Assembly (NCBI GenBank): GCA_015680905.1
Contig: CM027377.1
Coordinates: 17,880,501-17,944,500, forward strand
DNA: 64,000 bases
Direction: 5' to 3'
Source: Coptis chinensis
Taxonomy: Eukaryota; Streptophyta; Magnoliopsida; Ranunculales; Ranunculaceae
The position numbers were made by a program, and so were the translations under genes. Shown one piece after another: positions 47,056 to 59,387 of the stretch (the stretch's first letter is position 1; each line of letters opens with the position of its first letter). The notes below the pieces were generated by a model that was given only the letters and a program-made list of their open reading frames with translations, searched no databases and was not told where the DNA came from.

Positions 47056-48721
47056 CAATAGTATACGATATCAACACAAAAAAGGTGATTGATTTTTTAT
47101 CTGTCTTATATTGACCAACATGTCCATGTCATTTGAGACTTAGAGCGATTAAATTTGTGGTGCATGGATAGATAGATTGATAGAATCCGCTGTCAATTGG
47201 TGACATTGAGTTGCTATTTACGCAATCATCAATTGATAATTTTATATAGAACAAAAGGAAAAGGACTCTACTATTAGGTAGGGCCAGGTCTTTAATGAAT
47301 CTGCGCATGAGCTAAATTTTATTGCGAAGTTGCAATATCAAGCTCAAGGTAGGTCCGTAAGTCGTAGTGTTGTGTCATATGACTATACAAATGGTAGACT
47401 TTGTTGTATGAGAATAATGAGAGAACGCTTCATTTGGAAAACCAGTGCCTAAGCTAGTAAGCTTTTAGTTGCAGTGGTCCACCGTCCACTGGTCCTTGAT
47501 TCTTTGAAGTTCACTTTGATAAACTACATTAAAGACCCACCTTAAAACATTTAAAAGAAGATCAGCATCATGGGCCTGATGTGTGTAAACAGTAGGTTTA
47601 CTACTAACATGATAACTACAATATGCTATAATATGAAAAATGGATTTTTATTTTTGTTTTTGTTTTTTCTTGGGTAAATATGAAAAATGGAAATTGAAAG
47701 GTGCTTCTGTGTGATGTATATTGCATCTCTTGAAATCCAATATTAGACAGGCGTACAAGATGAGTGTTATTGAGTAATATCTATTAGAGTTCTTAATTAG
47801 TGGCCGTTGAGTTTTGGGGTGAAGTTGTGTACGATGACCACGTTATGAAGTTGTGTACGATGACCACGAACCATTACGTACTTAGGAGTTAGGAAGGTGT
47901 TGGCATGTAACTCACAACTTATCTTTTTGGTCTTTCATGTGACGCCACCAGTCACCGTATAAAAAACCATCACATGAAACTATCTATGTATGCAAAAGTA
48001 ATTTTTTAAAAAGTTTCTTATAACCAAACTATTTTTTTTTTTTTGGATAAACTTCTTACAACCAAACATTATTATTATTTTTTTTTTGTAAATCTTACAA
48101 CCAAACATGAACTTGACATGATATAGCCATACTCGGGTTTTTCAAAAATTCTTGAAATTTCAACAAGTTAAAGACCTTCAAATTTTACGAAGTTAGGATA
48201 GGTACCTTTCAAAAAAATTCTGTGTAAGAACTAAGAAGTATTGGAATGTGCTACATCTTTCGTGTTGTATTGTTGAAGGTCCAAAATTTCCATTAAACTC
48301 ACTAATAATCTGACAATTTTTGGGTAGTGGTGTGCTGCTGACAAACATTAATAATCTCATATATTACCTAATAGCATCTCTAGGTGGAGGCATCAAGTGT
48401 CAATTTGCCTCTATCATTCGGAATTTCATAATAAATCATTTTTAGGTGGAGACAAATTAACATAGAGTTATTAAGTGTCTAGCCGCATCCGTAGAAGCAA
48501 ATTTGTTGTTTTGTTTTGCGGATGTGGCGGCACTATTGTCGATGCCACTTCAATGTCATAAAAAAAAATCTTTTGACTTTGACCAGAACAACTGCGACAC
48601 TTCTAACGTCATGCAACACTCCTACTGTCACATGCTCCAACGATAAAAAAAAAAAATGGGCAAAAAACGACCGGAATTCTACCTTCATATCTACACTCAT
48701 TTCTTTATTCATTTTACATGC
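47056..48721. other. Non-coding stretch
   Basis: A 26-bp tandem duplication, GAAGTTGTGTACGATGACCA plus a short tail, lies at 47821-47868. CTTACAACCAAACA recurs near 48054 and 48095 beside T-runs. AGGTGGAG recurs near 48381 and 48445. No gene is supported. Confidence 0.5.
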
Positions 48722-48731
48722 ACTCAACACT

Positions 48732-49420
48732 AGGGGTGACTTCAGATCGGAACGGATAAAGGGCTTTCGGAAAATTTTCTAATTTTTTTTGGATGACAAT
48801 ATCCTTTTCAAATCCAATCGATTTATTTTTCTGATGACAATTTTTTTTCCGAATTTGGAAAGTTTGGAAAATCAAAAAAATTTGAAATCGACAAAATTCG
48901 AAAGTAGATTGAAATTTTGAATTATATAATCGGATTCTCTTTTAGGGGTAACTATTTTTATCCAGTTAATACAGTCATTTAGCAATCATTTTAAAATGTA
49001 TTAATCCAATAAACAATTTAAACCTTTTAACATGTTCATTCAGCAAATTTTTTCTTCATGTTAATGCATTAATTCTATAAATAGGAAGATTGGAGAAAAA
49101 AAGACATGTACTAGAATGACAATCTTGATTTCTTGACAGTGTGAGACAGACAAGGGTCTACTTCTCTAGAGTTTTTATTTTATTTGTAAACTATATGTAG
49201 TTTTAATTTAGTAACTATATGAAATATACGGCTAATATATCTGAAAAATTCAGAAATTAATCGGAAATTGGATCAAATTTTGAAAATACATCCAATTTCC
49301 AATCAAATTATTTTTCGAAAAAATCGGATATCGGAACACAAATATCCTTGCCAAATTTGGAAAATATCGGATCGGAATTCAGAAAAATTGGATTTTCGGG
49401 AAAAAAAAAATGGCACCCCT
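48732..49420. mobile_element. Non-autonomous TIR element, 689 bp
   Basis: The ends AGGGGTG and CACCCCT are inverted. An exact 10-bp target duplication ACTCAACACT flanks it (48722-48731 and 49421-49430). The subterminal parts contain GATCGGAA and its complement in opposing orientation. No ORF with a transposase motif is visible. The duplication length favours a Mutator-like or hAT-like MITE (if two flanking bases match by chance). Confidence 0.7.
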
Positions 49421-49430
49421 ACTCAACACT

Positions 49431-50001
49431 AACACTCTACTCAAACAACTCAACTCGCATACAACTACACTCTCAATATCACCAAAGCAAGGTAGGGGTC
49501 CAAGATGGACGAACAAAGAAAACATTGCTCTTACTAGAACATAGATTGAGATGGGAGGAAATCTTATAATAGGAAACGATCAATCAAGCCAAGTTTATTA
49601 GGAACAAATTAAGATTAGGATGTGTGAAATTTAAGGTTTTAACAAAAACCGTAAGTGGAAGGGAGTCTTAACAACGTTGGGTACATTTTTTTACCGTTCT
49701 TGAACAAATATCAAGCCATACTAAAAAAAAACTTGAAAAACAACCTCCAAGTGGGTGGGGACGTGAGGACATTGTAAGATTTGACAAACTTGTTTAATTT
49801 ATATTTCATTTTCTTTATGTTTTTACTATAGAGTATTTGATATTAATATTGATTTTGATTTTTTTTATAAATGTATGTAGCTTAACGACGCGACAACTAC
49901 TTATGCGACTACCACTGGGAAACTATGGGCGTGGCAAGATTGTTATAACCTAGTCAAATATACGCCAAAGTGGCAAAGAACTCAATTACGCAACGAAACT
50001 C
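49431..50001. other. Non-coding stretch upstream of a decayed gene
   Basis: AT-rich. About 49890-50001 may hold the preceding part of the decayed frame that continues at 50002 (peptides such as DCYNLVKYTPKWQRTQ can be read near 49935-49985), but no domain is certain. Confidence 0.35.
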
Positions 50002-51198
50002 TTGCAGCAAGACCAAAAAAAGAAGCAAGATCAGGAGATCTGGAAGGCTTTGATTTTTCACCATCAACCCTCGAGGCCTCACTTTCCCCAACTTCTCGAA
50101 GTCCGCCCTTCACTTTATCGAATCACGACCTCTAGTAGTATTAAATGTTTCTTAGAGACATCCATTAGCAAGAAGCAAAGCAAAAAAATCGAGAAGAAGA
50201 AAGTGGCTTATATTGTCGATGGTAATGTTGCATCTACTGCAAAAAATCTTGATGCTTTTGTTGAGTCGTTTAAAGAAAGTCGCGGACATAAAGAAGAGAT
50301 TCTAGATTGGCGGTTTCAGGCTATGATGAGATTGAAGCAAAGAAAATAGATAAAAGTTATTTTTAAAGCAAGAAAAACTCCGTTATAGGGATTTTTTTGA
50401 GTATCCCCCGATCCTCCCTTGCCTTGTGATTGAGAATCTTTTTCTTGATAGAGAAGGGGTGAGATGATTTAGTATTCAGGGTTGAACCGCCTGGCGGCTG
50501 CCTACGTATCTCCTTGTTGATTTAGAAGAATCAAACCCTATTTTGCGTCGTTCCTAAGAGCAAATCCCTATGGTTTATATAGGAAGAGCCTTGAGAGTCC
50601 TAGGGTTAGGGTTAGGGTTAGGTTTAGGGTTAGGGTTTACCTCACCATTTGTGAGTTCCCTTCCATCTTTGGACTATGCCTTCCTATTAGGAATTCTCTC
50701 CTTATGGAAGTCTGAATCTGGACCATATCTTATTAGAGGTAGGTTTCCTTGTTGGTCATAATATCCCATCACTTTTGGGAAGATTAGATCTAAAAGTAAC
50801 TTTTAAAGATATGTCATTCTGATTTCTTCCTTATCATCAAAGATCGCCCTCTTCAGTTTTCTTCTGTTCAGAAACTGGCTTTATCAGTTCCTAACGACTT
50901 GGAGAACTGGCATATTCATAGGCGGGTCGTCACGTGACTAGCACATGCTTACGACACACTCATGATAAACACGAAATAACTTATTCTAATAACTAATCTG
51001 ATGGTTCTCATCTTATTCCAAGTATCCATAGTCCTAGGTCATTTCCCATACATGTGTCATCTAATCAATGACAGGAAATCCCCCTTACAGATGATGAGAT
51101 TGAAGCAAAAGAAGACAGATAAAAAGTTACTTTTAAAGCAAGAAAAACTCTGTGTTAGAGAGGAGGAAAATGATACTAGATTATATTATTGGCAATGA
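50002..51198 (+). pseudogene. Decayed lysine-rich gene split by a 0.7-kb insertion
   Basis: The piece 50002-50349 ends KKIEKKKVAYIVDGNVAST, then ILDWRFQAMMRLKQRK. About 750 bp further, 51091-51198 repeats the end (MMRLKQKKTDKKLLLKQEKL) and runs on to a stop. The repeated DNA (50325-50385 and 51091-51155, about 60 bp, diverged) flanks the insert. The protein resembles in style the lysine-rich C-terminal region of NAM-associated or SANT-like proteins that often accompany Harbinger transposons, but I cannot name it firmly. It could equally be a host gene remnant. Not functional as it stands. Confidence 0.35.
50600..50638. repeat. Interstitial telomere-like repeat
   Basis: A run of TTAGGG and TTTAGGG units, six in about 39 bp, plus-strand orientation. 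It lies inside the insert that splits the decayed gene. Confidence 0.9.
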
Positions 51199-51269
51199 CA
51201 CTCGACAAACATAATCCTCGTGCGCGGAGGGCTTTAGAGCTAAAATAAGAAACAATTGTAGCAAACAAA

Positions 51270-52974
51270 TTAGTTTGCATATATGCTAATTTCTTGTCGG
51301 GGCATAATGAACATGGTAGTCACAAGTTGCATATGTTAAATTGGTTTGCATGTTGTAGTAAGAAAAGCATGGGTGGTGTAGGATTTAAGCACTCTTTAAT
51401 TCAAAATAAAACTCTTATAGCTAAGTTATGTTGGAAGCTCTTGACAGAGCCTTTGAATTGTTTTTGGGTCAAGCTTATTAAAGCTAAGTATTTTCGCAAT
51501 GTTCATTTCTTGCATGCTAAGAAAAGTAAATCTGTTTCACAGTGGTGGAAGAACATCATCAAGGTACGAAATGATATATCAAACCTTCATTGTTGGCGAA
51601 TATCTAATGGTCATAATATTAATCTTTGGGATGATAACTGGATCCCATCTCTTCCTTTTAAGAAGCCTTATGGACCTAAACCCACCCTTTGACCCATGTT
51701 AGATAATACGATTCGAGGTGATTGATAGGGATACACATTCTTGGAACATTAGTTTGTTAGATAAGATATTCACTAAAGATATTATGGATGAGATCTTACA
51801 AACTAAGTTATTTCCTTTGGATATAGAACATAAATTTTTTTGGCTTTTAGAGAAGAATGGTGTCTTCACAATTGAAGTCGGCATACAGTTGGTTTCTTAG
51901 TCAATCTAAGGATTGTAGTCCTAGAGGTCTCCGGGTTCCATTAAATCTGTGTGGAATCATGTTTGGAATATTAATACCCCTCATTGTATTAAGCTATTCA
52001 TGTGAAGCTGCTTAATAATATTCCGCCAACTCGAGAAAATGTTGTTTGATTGGGCATGTATGTAAGGTTTCCCTCTTCCCTCGTTGTCGGTCTGCGTGGT
52101 GAGAGTATTGAGCATGCTATTTTTAGTTTTGCCCTCTTCTAGATAAAATCTGGTTTTCCTCCCCTTGTCACGCGATTTCATTATTGGTCTCAGAACTTTA
52201 GTGTCTTTGATGTGATTAGTAAAGTTATCTCGAATTGTAACTCAAAAGATAGCATTAATCATAACCTATCTATCATAGCATCTATTGCATACATGATTTG
52301 GTTAGATAGAAATTTTCTTGTGTTTGATCCTAATTATAAGGTTATTAATCATACTCAGGTGCTTGAGCAAGCACACAAGAGTGTTATTCCCACTGCATCC
52401 CTATTGTTTTGAAGTATCTGATTCCATAAGTGCATGTTTCAGAGCTTTTTATGATTTCTTGTGATGGCAATTTTGACCCAATTTCTTTACAAGATGGTGT
52501 TGGCTACACCATGAATAGATGGAATTCTGATATATATATGCTATGCAGGAAGCAAGCACGTCTCAGTAGGATCAACCAAAGGGGCAAAGCTGTAGTAAAA
52601 ACTGGATTGGGACAAGCCCGTTAGCTAGGTGTTAGCAAAGTGGTGGTTTGTTTTGATAATAAGAGCATTGTTCAAATTTGAATGGCAAATCTGCTTGGTG
52701 TGTCTTGGTCTCTTGTGGTCTTTTTTGCAAGAGATTTATCATCTCAAAGCTAGTTTTAGTTTCTTTAAAGTTGTCTTTGTCCTAGAAGTGATCAAACATG
52801 CCCATCTCATGGCAAAGATCACGTTGTCTAATCCATCTCTAGTCTATAATAGCCAAGTTCCTATGGCAAGGTGAAACTTGGTTTCTATGATGTCGATCCA
52901 AGTCCAAGATGTATAAACTTTTTTTTGCTCTATGTTAATGAAATGAAAGGTTTGGGCAAAAAAAAAAAAAAAAA
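51270..52974 (+). mobile_element. LINE (L1-type) 3' end with poly(A), 5'-truncated
   Basis: About 51294-51692 matches the region after the RT core of plant L1 elements: KKSMGGVGFKHSLIQNKTLI, then LIKAKYF, WRISNGHNINLWDDNWIP. 51718-51900 continues with the zinc-binding zf-RVT part. About 52430-52900 is an RNase H-like domain (SCDGNFDP; KVVVCFDNKSIVQ in another frame). A 17-A tail ends the element at 52958-52974. ORF1, endonuclease and the RT core are absent, typical of 5' truncation during LINE insertion. Several frame changes and stops make it inactive. The target duplication was not found with confidence. Confidence 0.85.
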
Positions 52975-54479
52975 TTATAGCTAAATATGTAAAATAAAAA
53001 AAATGGATTAAGTAGTGCCAATGATGGTGCCGGGAAGAAAGAAATGGTGAGTAGCTTAACTAGATATGTAATAATTTTTTTTTTTTTTTATATTTGGAAA
53101 ATTTATTGATAATGAGGCCGAGTTTTACAAATTATTAAGGCGATTTCAGTACAATAAGCGATCTTTGCAAGTCCTTTCGAATGACAAATCATATCCTCAT
53201 AAATACAAACTCGTTAAAACCGGTTGTTGTCCATAACTTTCTCGCAACCTTTTAGGAGCTCAAGTGTCAAGAACTTCGAAAGTGTCGAAACTAAAGCGGA
53301 ATAAAACAATGTTGGTTAGCTCCGGACTACAAGCCTCATCATGCTTACTCCATCTTCCTTGTTGTTGCTCTATTAACTGCTTCTCCCACCTAAAAGTCAT
53401 CATTCCCCGACCCTACCAACGGAGAGACTCCAGTACATCACGCATACGTGCATGTTTTCCCTCATACCAACTGTAAATCAAGACATCCACCCGCCGGAAG
53501 TAATCGATATGCCCTCATTTATATTCGGATCGGTGAGAAGGTTAACAGAGCCTCTTTCTTCACTTGCACCCCATCAAATCCAAATTGCATCACATAAAAT
53601 ATCTCTAACATGATCATGTCGTGTATTTAAAACTGGGAAAATGTCTACAATGTGCTGCATGGTCCCCAAAGGCATCTAGTATGCTCTTTTTGCATACAAG
53701 GTAAAGACCACCATCAGAGTATAGAGGAATCATAAGACGATACCGGAGAATGGCACGATACTCCACCTGTGACATACGCTATCCAAATCGCTTCATCGGA
53801 ATAACAAGTAGAATTTTTTTTGCGTGTTCTAACTGCAAAGCTGACCAATGATGCTATTTATTTGATGAGTAGATAACTTCAATCTCCCTCTCCAAAACCG
53901 GAAACAATCTTATCGGAGAGAAAACTTCCGCCAAAACTTTTTTAAGGTTTTGAGGGACGGTAAAATTCTACAACCGGGGAGTATTAAGGTCAAAATTGGG
54001 TAGATAGAGACACAATGCACTACTAGCATCATCAATAATCCTCACCCATAGACATCGGGCCACAACTCTTAAGAATGTGGTTATGAAGCTAATAAGTTTG
54101 AAAATGAGGAGGCAACAAAAGCAAAGGCGAGACATCGGTGGCATAATAGATATCTAACCCACCAAGGCGTAAAGGAAGGCGTCGCCAAAACGTCATTAAT
54201 TGTAAATCACCAAAGCCGGGGATCATGAAAACTATAATGCGAAGAACAAAGCGGAGATGCGTCAAAAAGATTTATTTGCCTCCCTAAAAAAATGATGGTG
54301 GACAAAGTCACGAATCACAAATACTAACTTAGAGAGCCCGACACAAACTCGTAATAGCGTTAGTTCACATTGTAAATCTTTCAATATAGCTAAATAGTCC
54401 ATCAAAGTCATAACATTTTTAACTGCTTTGAGAGAAGCCCCATGACAAAAAGATGAATAAGTGCTAATTGCCCTTCAAG
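52975..54479. other. Non-coding, possibly the decayed 3' part of the RT-like gene
   Basis: AT-rich near 52975-53110 with a T-run at 53073. To the right, minus-strand sequence may be the old downstream part of the RT-like gene at 54480-55420, but no motif was read with confidence. Confidence 0.35.
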
Positions 54480-55420
54480 CAACGAACTTGACCCCTCAGG
54501 ATGGGATAAATATGAAAGAAAGAGATTGGGAGTGGAACGGCGTGGATCGATGATGGCCAAAATATCCTATTTTTTAACCACATTAAAACTATCCCCGTAA
54601 GAAGGTCATTCTTCCCGAATCATCGAAAGTCATGCGCCGCTTGTTTTGTATACCCAATTAGAGTTCCATCATCTAAATACCAAGCCTGGCGTTAGCTAAC
54701 AAACGGCTGGATCGTAGAATCGGAGGGTGCAACACTAGGGTAAAGAGAAAGGGACCCAAAGGATCACCTTGTTGAACCCGATAGCGGACCATATGTGTGA
54801 TCATCTCCCAAGTATAACCCCGCGGGTTGACAATACGGATATTTCTTTCGAGGGGCAATAGTTGGGCATCGAATGCAAACCTCTCTCAATATGGTAGTCC
54901 GATCAACCATGTTAAAACATTCTAAAATCTACTAGCAACATACATAGAGAGGTGTTGTCACTGTTAGCATACACCATACGATTGACAACATACAAAATCG
55001 CCTATGTCACCACCGGGGACACCGGAAGGCCATATTGGAAATCCTGCGGGTACCCCGCAACATCTTTGGAAACCCCTTTCATTTGAAAACCTTAGAAACA
55101 AGACGACGCCAAACCATGCCCCAGCGGTATAGGGGCCGGATGTTATTATTTGACTTAAAAAAAGTAGAAGCCGGAACACTTGCTACAAAAAATTAATGGA
55201 CCCGTGGACATTGTCTTTGTAACTAAAGATTAACTACATGAGTAAAGACATCTAACAAGTCGACAATATAGCTGTTCAACACCACTCATGGCATCCAACA
55301 AGTCTTGAGAGCCATTAAGACCATCATGGCCACAAGAAGTGCCTTCCAGAAACAACCTTATGGTGCATGACAATAAAGTGTCTTTTCTACCAATAAAGGA
55401 GGCTCAATGAAAGGAGCGAT
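54480..55420 (-). pseudogene. Reverse-transcriptase-like gene, decayed (non-LTR type)
   Basis: On the minus strand, peptides in proper RT order are KVFKWKGFPKMLRG (about 55110-55065), FNMVDRTTILREVCIRCP (about 54917-54863), VQQGDPLGPFLFTLVLHP (about 54785-54730), and the active-site AWYLDDGTLIG (about 54690-54655). VQQGDPLGP and Y-x-DD are motifs of non-LTR-type reverse transcriptases; closely similar RT-like ORFs are frequent in plant genomes. Frames change several times and no endonuclease, RNase H or poly(A) tail was identified. Sequence to about 56250 may hold its N-terminal part. Confidence 0.75.
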
Positions 55421-57846
55421 TAGGTTTCGCGGGTGGTTGTCAAATTGGGTGCTTCTCCTCGGCTCAAAAAACATATATAGTTTTTGGGTATTAGAGAGGC
55501 AACCCCCAAATGATGACACCACTTTTACCGGGCTTTATAGCAAAATGCCCATCAACAACTTTCTATAAGCATCACGCACATTTTTAGTGAGAACAGTTCC
55601 TAATTGGTTTGGATTGAAGGAGGCTCTATTCACTGACTCTAAGAGTCGAAATATCTCATCGATCTCATTAATGGCGTCCGAGAATAGAGAGTCTGTTTTC
55701 TACTTAAGGTTTTTCTATTACCGAACGACATTCATGACGATTTTATGGTTGAAAAATTTATAGAGTGCAACGCGATGGAAGGAGGAGACTAACCCAAGGC
55801 ATGACTAAACTAGGATCACCCCATAATGTCCCAAAGTTCGATTTCAATGCTCGAGAAAATGCAAAGCGACAAACATGTGGTATACTTTTCCAAACGGTTT
55901 GAAAAGTTGTATGGAATCAGAGCATGGTAATGTCTCATCAGAGAAGATGCAACAAGTGGAATAGGGTAACACCGTCACCCTTACGTGTCGAGAGTGCAAG
56001 ATCCGTAGTCTTGGGGCTTAGGGGATTTGGTTGTGGTATGCCCATAATGATGCATCGCGGGTTCCCGTTCTTCATCAACGCAATTGGTTCTATAATATCA
56101 TCTAGATGGCATTACGATATACCAAGTGCATGGATGCAAAGAAAAAGGCCACTAATCCATTTGTCCTAATGACTTTAAGTATTTCTCCAAAGAAAAATAC
56201 ATTTCACGATCATCTTTAAAGTTCATCCGTACCACATCAATACTTAACCCCGGCAATCTATGTGTTGTTTATCAAAATGCAAGAAAAGATAGGGAATAAC
56301 AAACCCATTACCGTTTACCCCCATTTGGTGCATTCGTGTAGCTGACCCGGAAAGGACAATGAACACATTTCTTGAGGGTGGGGCAATGAAACTGGAAGGA
56401 AACAAAAGCCGAGGAGGGTAAGGCCTTTCTTCCCTCTCATAGCCATATCCTACCCTCTCATAGCCATATCCGTTGGTAGCTCAACAAATCCAATCTGGGT
56501 CGAACAAACCCAAAACCTTTATAGACAAATCCCAAATCAAAGCGCGGAGAAAATCCAAAACTCAAATGTCGTTGAACAACCAAAACCCGATGAACAAAAT
56601 CCAAAAGCACCAAAACTCGAGACTCGTCAAACAAATCTAAGTCATTTTTTTTATTTTTGTATTTAATTTTTTAATTTTGGACTTAAGTGTGTGTTTGTGC
56701 AAACACAATATGTCTCAAGTGGTGGAGTGGTGAATGAATGGGGTTAGGTTGTGCTTTGGGAGTATTTTTTTGGCTTTGGCTTGGGGTGGATGGAGATGGT
56801 GAAGTAGAAGCTTTTATGATCTTGGTGAAAGATGGTGGTTAGTGGTTGAAAGAAGATGGTGGTCGGGTTTCTTAAAGGGGAAAATGGTGGTTTGTGTTTT
56901 GGGTGAGAAAGGTGTCGTCGAGTTGTTTAAATAGAAGATGATGGTGGTCATGCGTGAAAGTGAATGTGGGTAGTGCTACAAAGTTGGGGAGGTTGGCTTT
57001 TTGTGTAGATCTGGTTTTGAGGTTAGCGGGGGGTGGTGTGATCAAGGGAGTTCAAGTCAGGTTTTTGTTGGTTAATAGGAGAATCTTGGCAGCGGTGGTG
57101 GAGTGGTGGTGGCTAGGGTGTAGCGGCATAGGTGGTGCTACCGGGTTAAGGAAGGAGAAGATGAGGGGAGTCGGGGAAGGAGAAGGTCTTTTTTTTAATC
57201 ATGTATTAGGTAATATGTAATAGTTGTCATTATATTAATAAAATTGCAATTCATTTGCTAAATCAAATTGATCAAATGAAGTAAATTAAAACTGTCAAAA
57301 TGATCAAAGAGCAATTCTAAATCATCTGACATAATAATAATCATTATACTAACTAATAATATAAATCATCAAGTCTTCCCTCCTACATCGCCCTCCCTCT
57401 AGGCCTCATAAAAGCGATGAACCCTCGACTATCCACGTGTTGAATTCTCGATTGTCCCTATAATGAACTCCTCGGATGTACTTTAAGTCGCGATAAAAGG
57501 TAAAGACCTATAACTCATCGACTTGCATCTTTGCAAATCCTTATACTCCAGCAGGCATGAAGTGTCTCTCTCGGACTATATAGCGAATCTGCGAGGGCCG
57601 CGTATTACCATCATACCTGGGATATTTGTCTCATATCTTGCAGCTCATCTAAAATTATCCATTAATAAAATATGACATTTTTATAATAAACAAAAATAAA
57701 CCAAAACCAATATGATAACAATGATTTACTAGGGTAGGCATCCCGATGTCGGACTCTCACTATACCATCACGAGTGTCATTAATGGGAAGGAATGGGGTG
57801 GTAAGAGTCCGGCCCGGTCCGAGATCACTCCAAAGTGAGAAGCCCA
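55421..57846. other. Non-coding stretch, no supported gene
   Basis: The left part (to about 56250) may be decayed upstream sequence of the RT-like gene. 56690-57220 is TGG/GGT-rich and gives an unsupported 88-aa ORF. TACCCTCTCATAGCCATATC is tandemly repeated near 56430-56470. 57230-57846 is unremarkable and ends at the duplication joint. Confidence 0.45.
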
Positions 57847-59387
57847 AGGCCACCTAACAGGAGACAAGTGGTTGATATGTCGAGGGGATGGGACTTTGCC
57901 TAGATAGAGGGCTTATTAATCGACGGCAACCCCACCTATGTGATTGGAGATCCTACGGCGAAGGTTCAAAGGGAAAACAAGTCATCTCGTCAGCCTCGTA
58001 TGCTATTGTCTTTATTTGAGACGTCCCAATCTCTACGACTAGATAGCATTATTGTATACTTTGTATAACTTGAATAGCAATGAGAAAAAAAAGATGAGTT
58101 ATTTTACTCTTTAATGGAATCCATAGTCCATTATTTTTATGAGATAGTGTATTTTAACCGCTATGTACACTTGATGGATATCCACCTACGCGGAATGTAG
58201 AACCTGGTCGGTTCTTATGAGTATTCGTGCAAATACTCTCAAAGCATTCACATAACACAGCAAAAAGGGCCAAAAAAGCCAATAATCGAGCAATGCATAT
58301 AATGAAAGAGCAATGTGGGTGCATGTCCTCTATTTTACTACAAGGGAATGTTGGTTCAAAGATTTTTAATCCACCACTTTCACGCGATTATAAGACATGT
58401 TACCCCTACGACCTGGTTCAACTCCTAAAAAGCACCAAGATCTTATGCATTGTTTTTTCGATTCTCTCTCGCATTTTGTTAACCCATTTCTTTTATAATA
58501 TCCTATTCCAAAATAAATGGGGGACTATTAAGATTTTGAAATAGTTGGAATTGTTGGAATCTCTAATGAGTATTTCAAAAATACTTGTGTGTTGTTTAGT
58601 CCCATTCAAGAATCACCACTAGCAAGTGAGGTATATGAGGTGATCTTCTAGCATAAGGGCTGCCTTAGGGTACAAAGGCTTTTGTGTTAGGAGGGAGGAC
58701 TCACCCAAAGCCACACACATCGCCACCTCCAAGACCGGGTAGTGGTTGGGCTTGGGCTTGGGTGTTTGTCTAGTGGGTAGTGAATTACCAGCCACCGAGT
58801 CCCACTTCCACCGATTCTCCTCAAAGCTTGAGAGTTCTACTTCAACTTGGTTTTGTGAAACCGACTTGAGAGGTGTCCTTCTCCCTCTATGATAACCGAT
58901 CACACCTCTATATAAACACCGGCTGTGTTCATAGAGAGAGATCAATCATAGAACACGAGAGAGACGATAGAGAGAGAACTCGTGGTATACCAAGTCGTGG
59001 TCGCCGCGCCTCTAGATTGAGAGAGTCAAGTCATGTTGTCAGTTCTATACATCAAACAAACGTAACTCGCGGGATACCGGCCCCTTCACCTTCATCACAC
59101 CCTACACCTAATCGAGAAACAGATAAGTCTTTATTCTTCTTCTTTTCTTCTTCTTGTCATTAGCAGAGTTATATTGCCGTTTCTAGAGGGTAGTCCGCTC
59201 TAGTGCAAAATCATACCGCTGTTAACCATTGAATCCTTGTGGAGGAAGACGCCACCGCTGCCTTTCTCGCACCATTAGAAGGGGCTTAAATCTTTCCTTA
59301 AGGATCTAACCTAATAACTGCGGCTTGGTTATTACCTCAATATTCTCGCCCTTGTCTTCTATTGTTTTCTTTTATCCGCATACAACA
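57847..59387 (+). mobile_element. Copia 3' end, duplicated copy
   Basis: About 700 bp of copia interior plus an LTR (58552-59387, 836 bp, TGTTGG...ACAACA). The following GTGAC is the copied right target duplication, with no left partner, so this is a by-product of the segmental duplication and not a second insertion. Fossil, broken. Confidence 0.9.

Noticed and set aside
57847-59387. A second independent copia insertion or solo LTR
   Set aside because: The flank to the right, including GTGAC and about 3.9 kb, is copied as well, so a segmental duplication explains it better.
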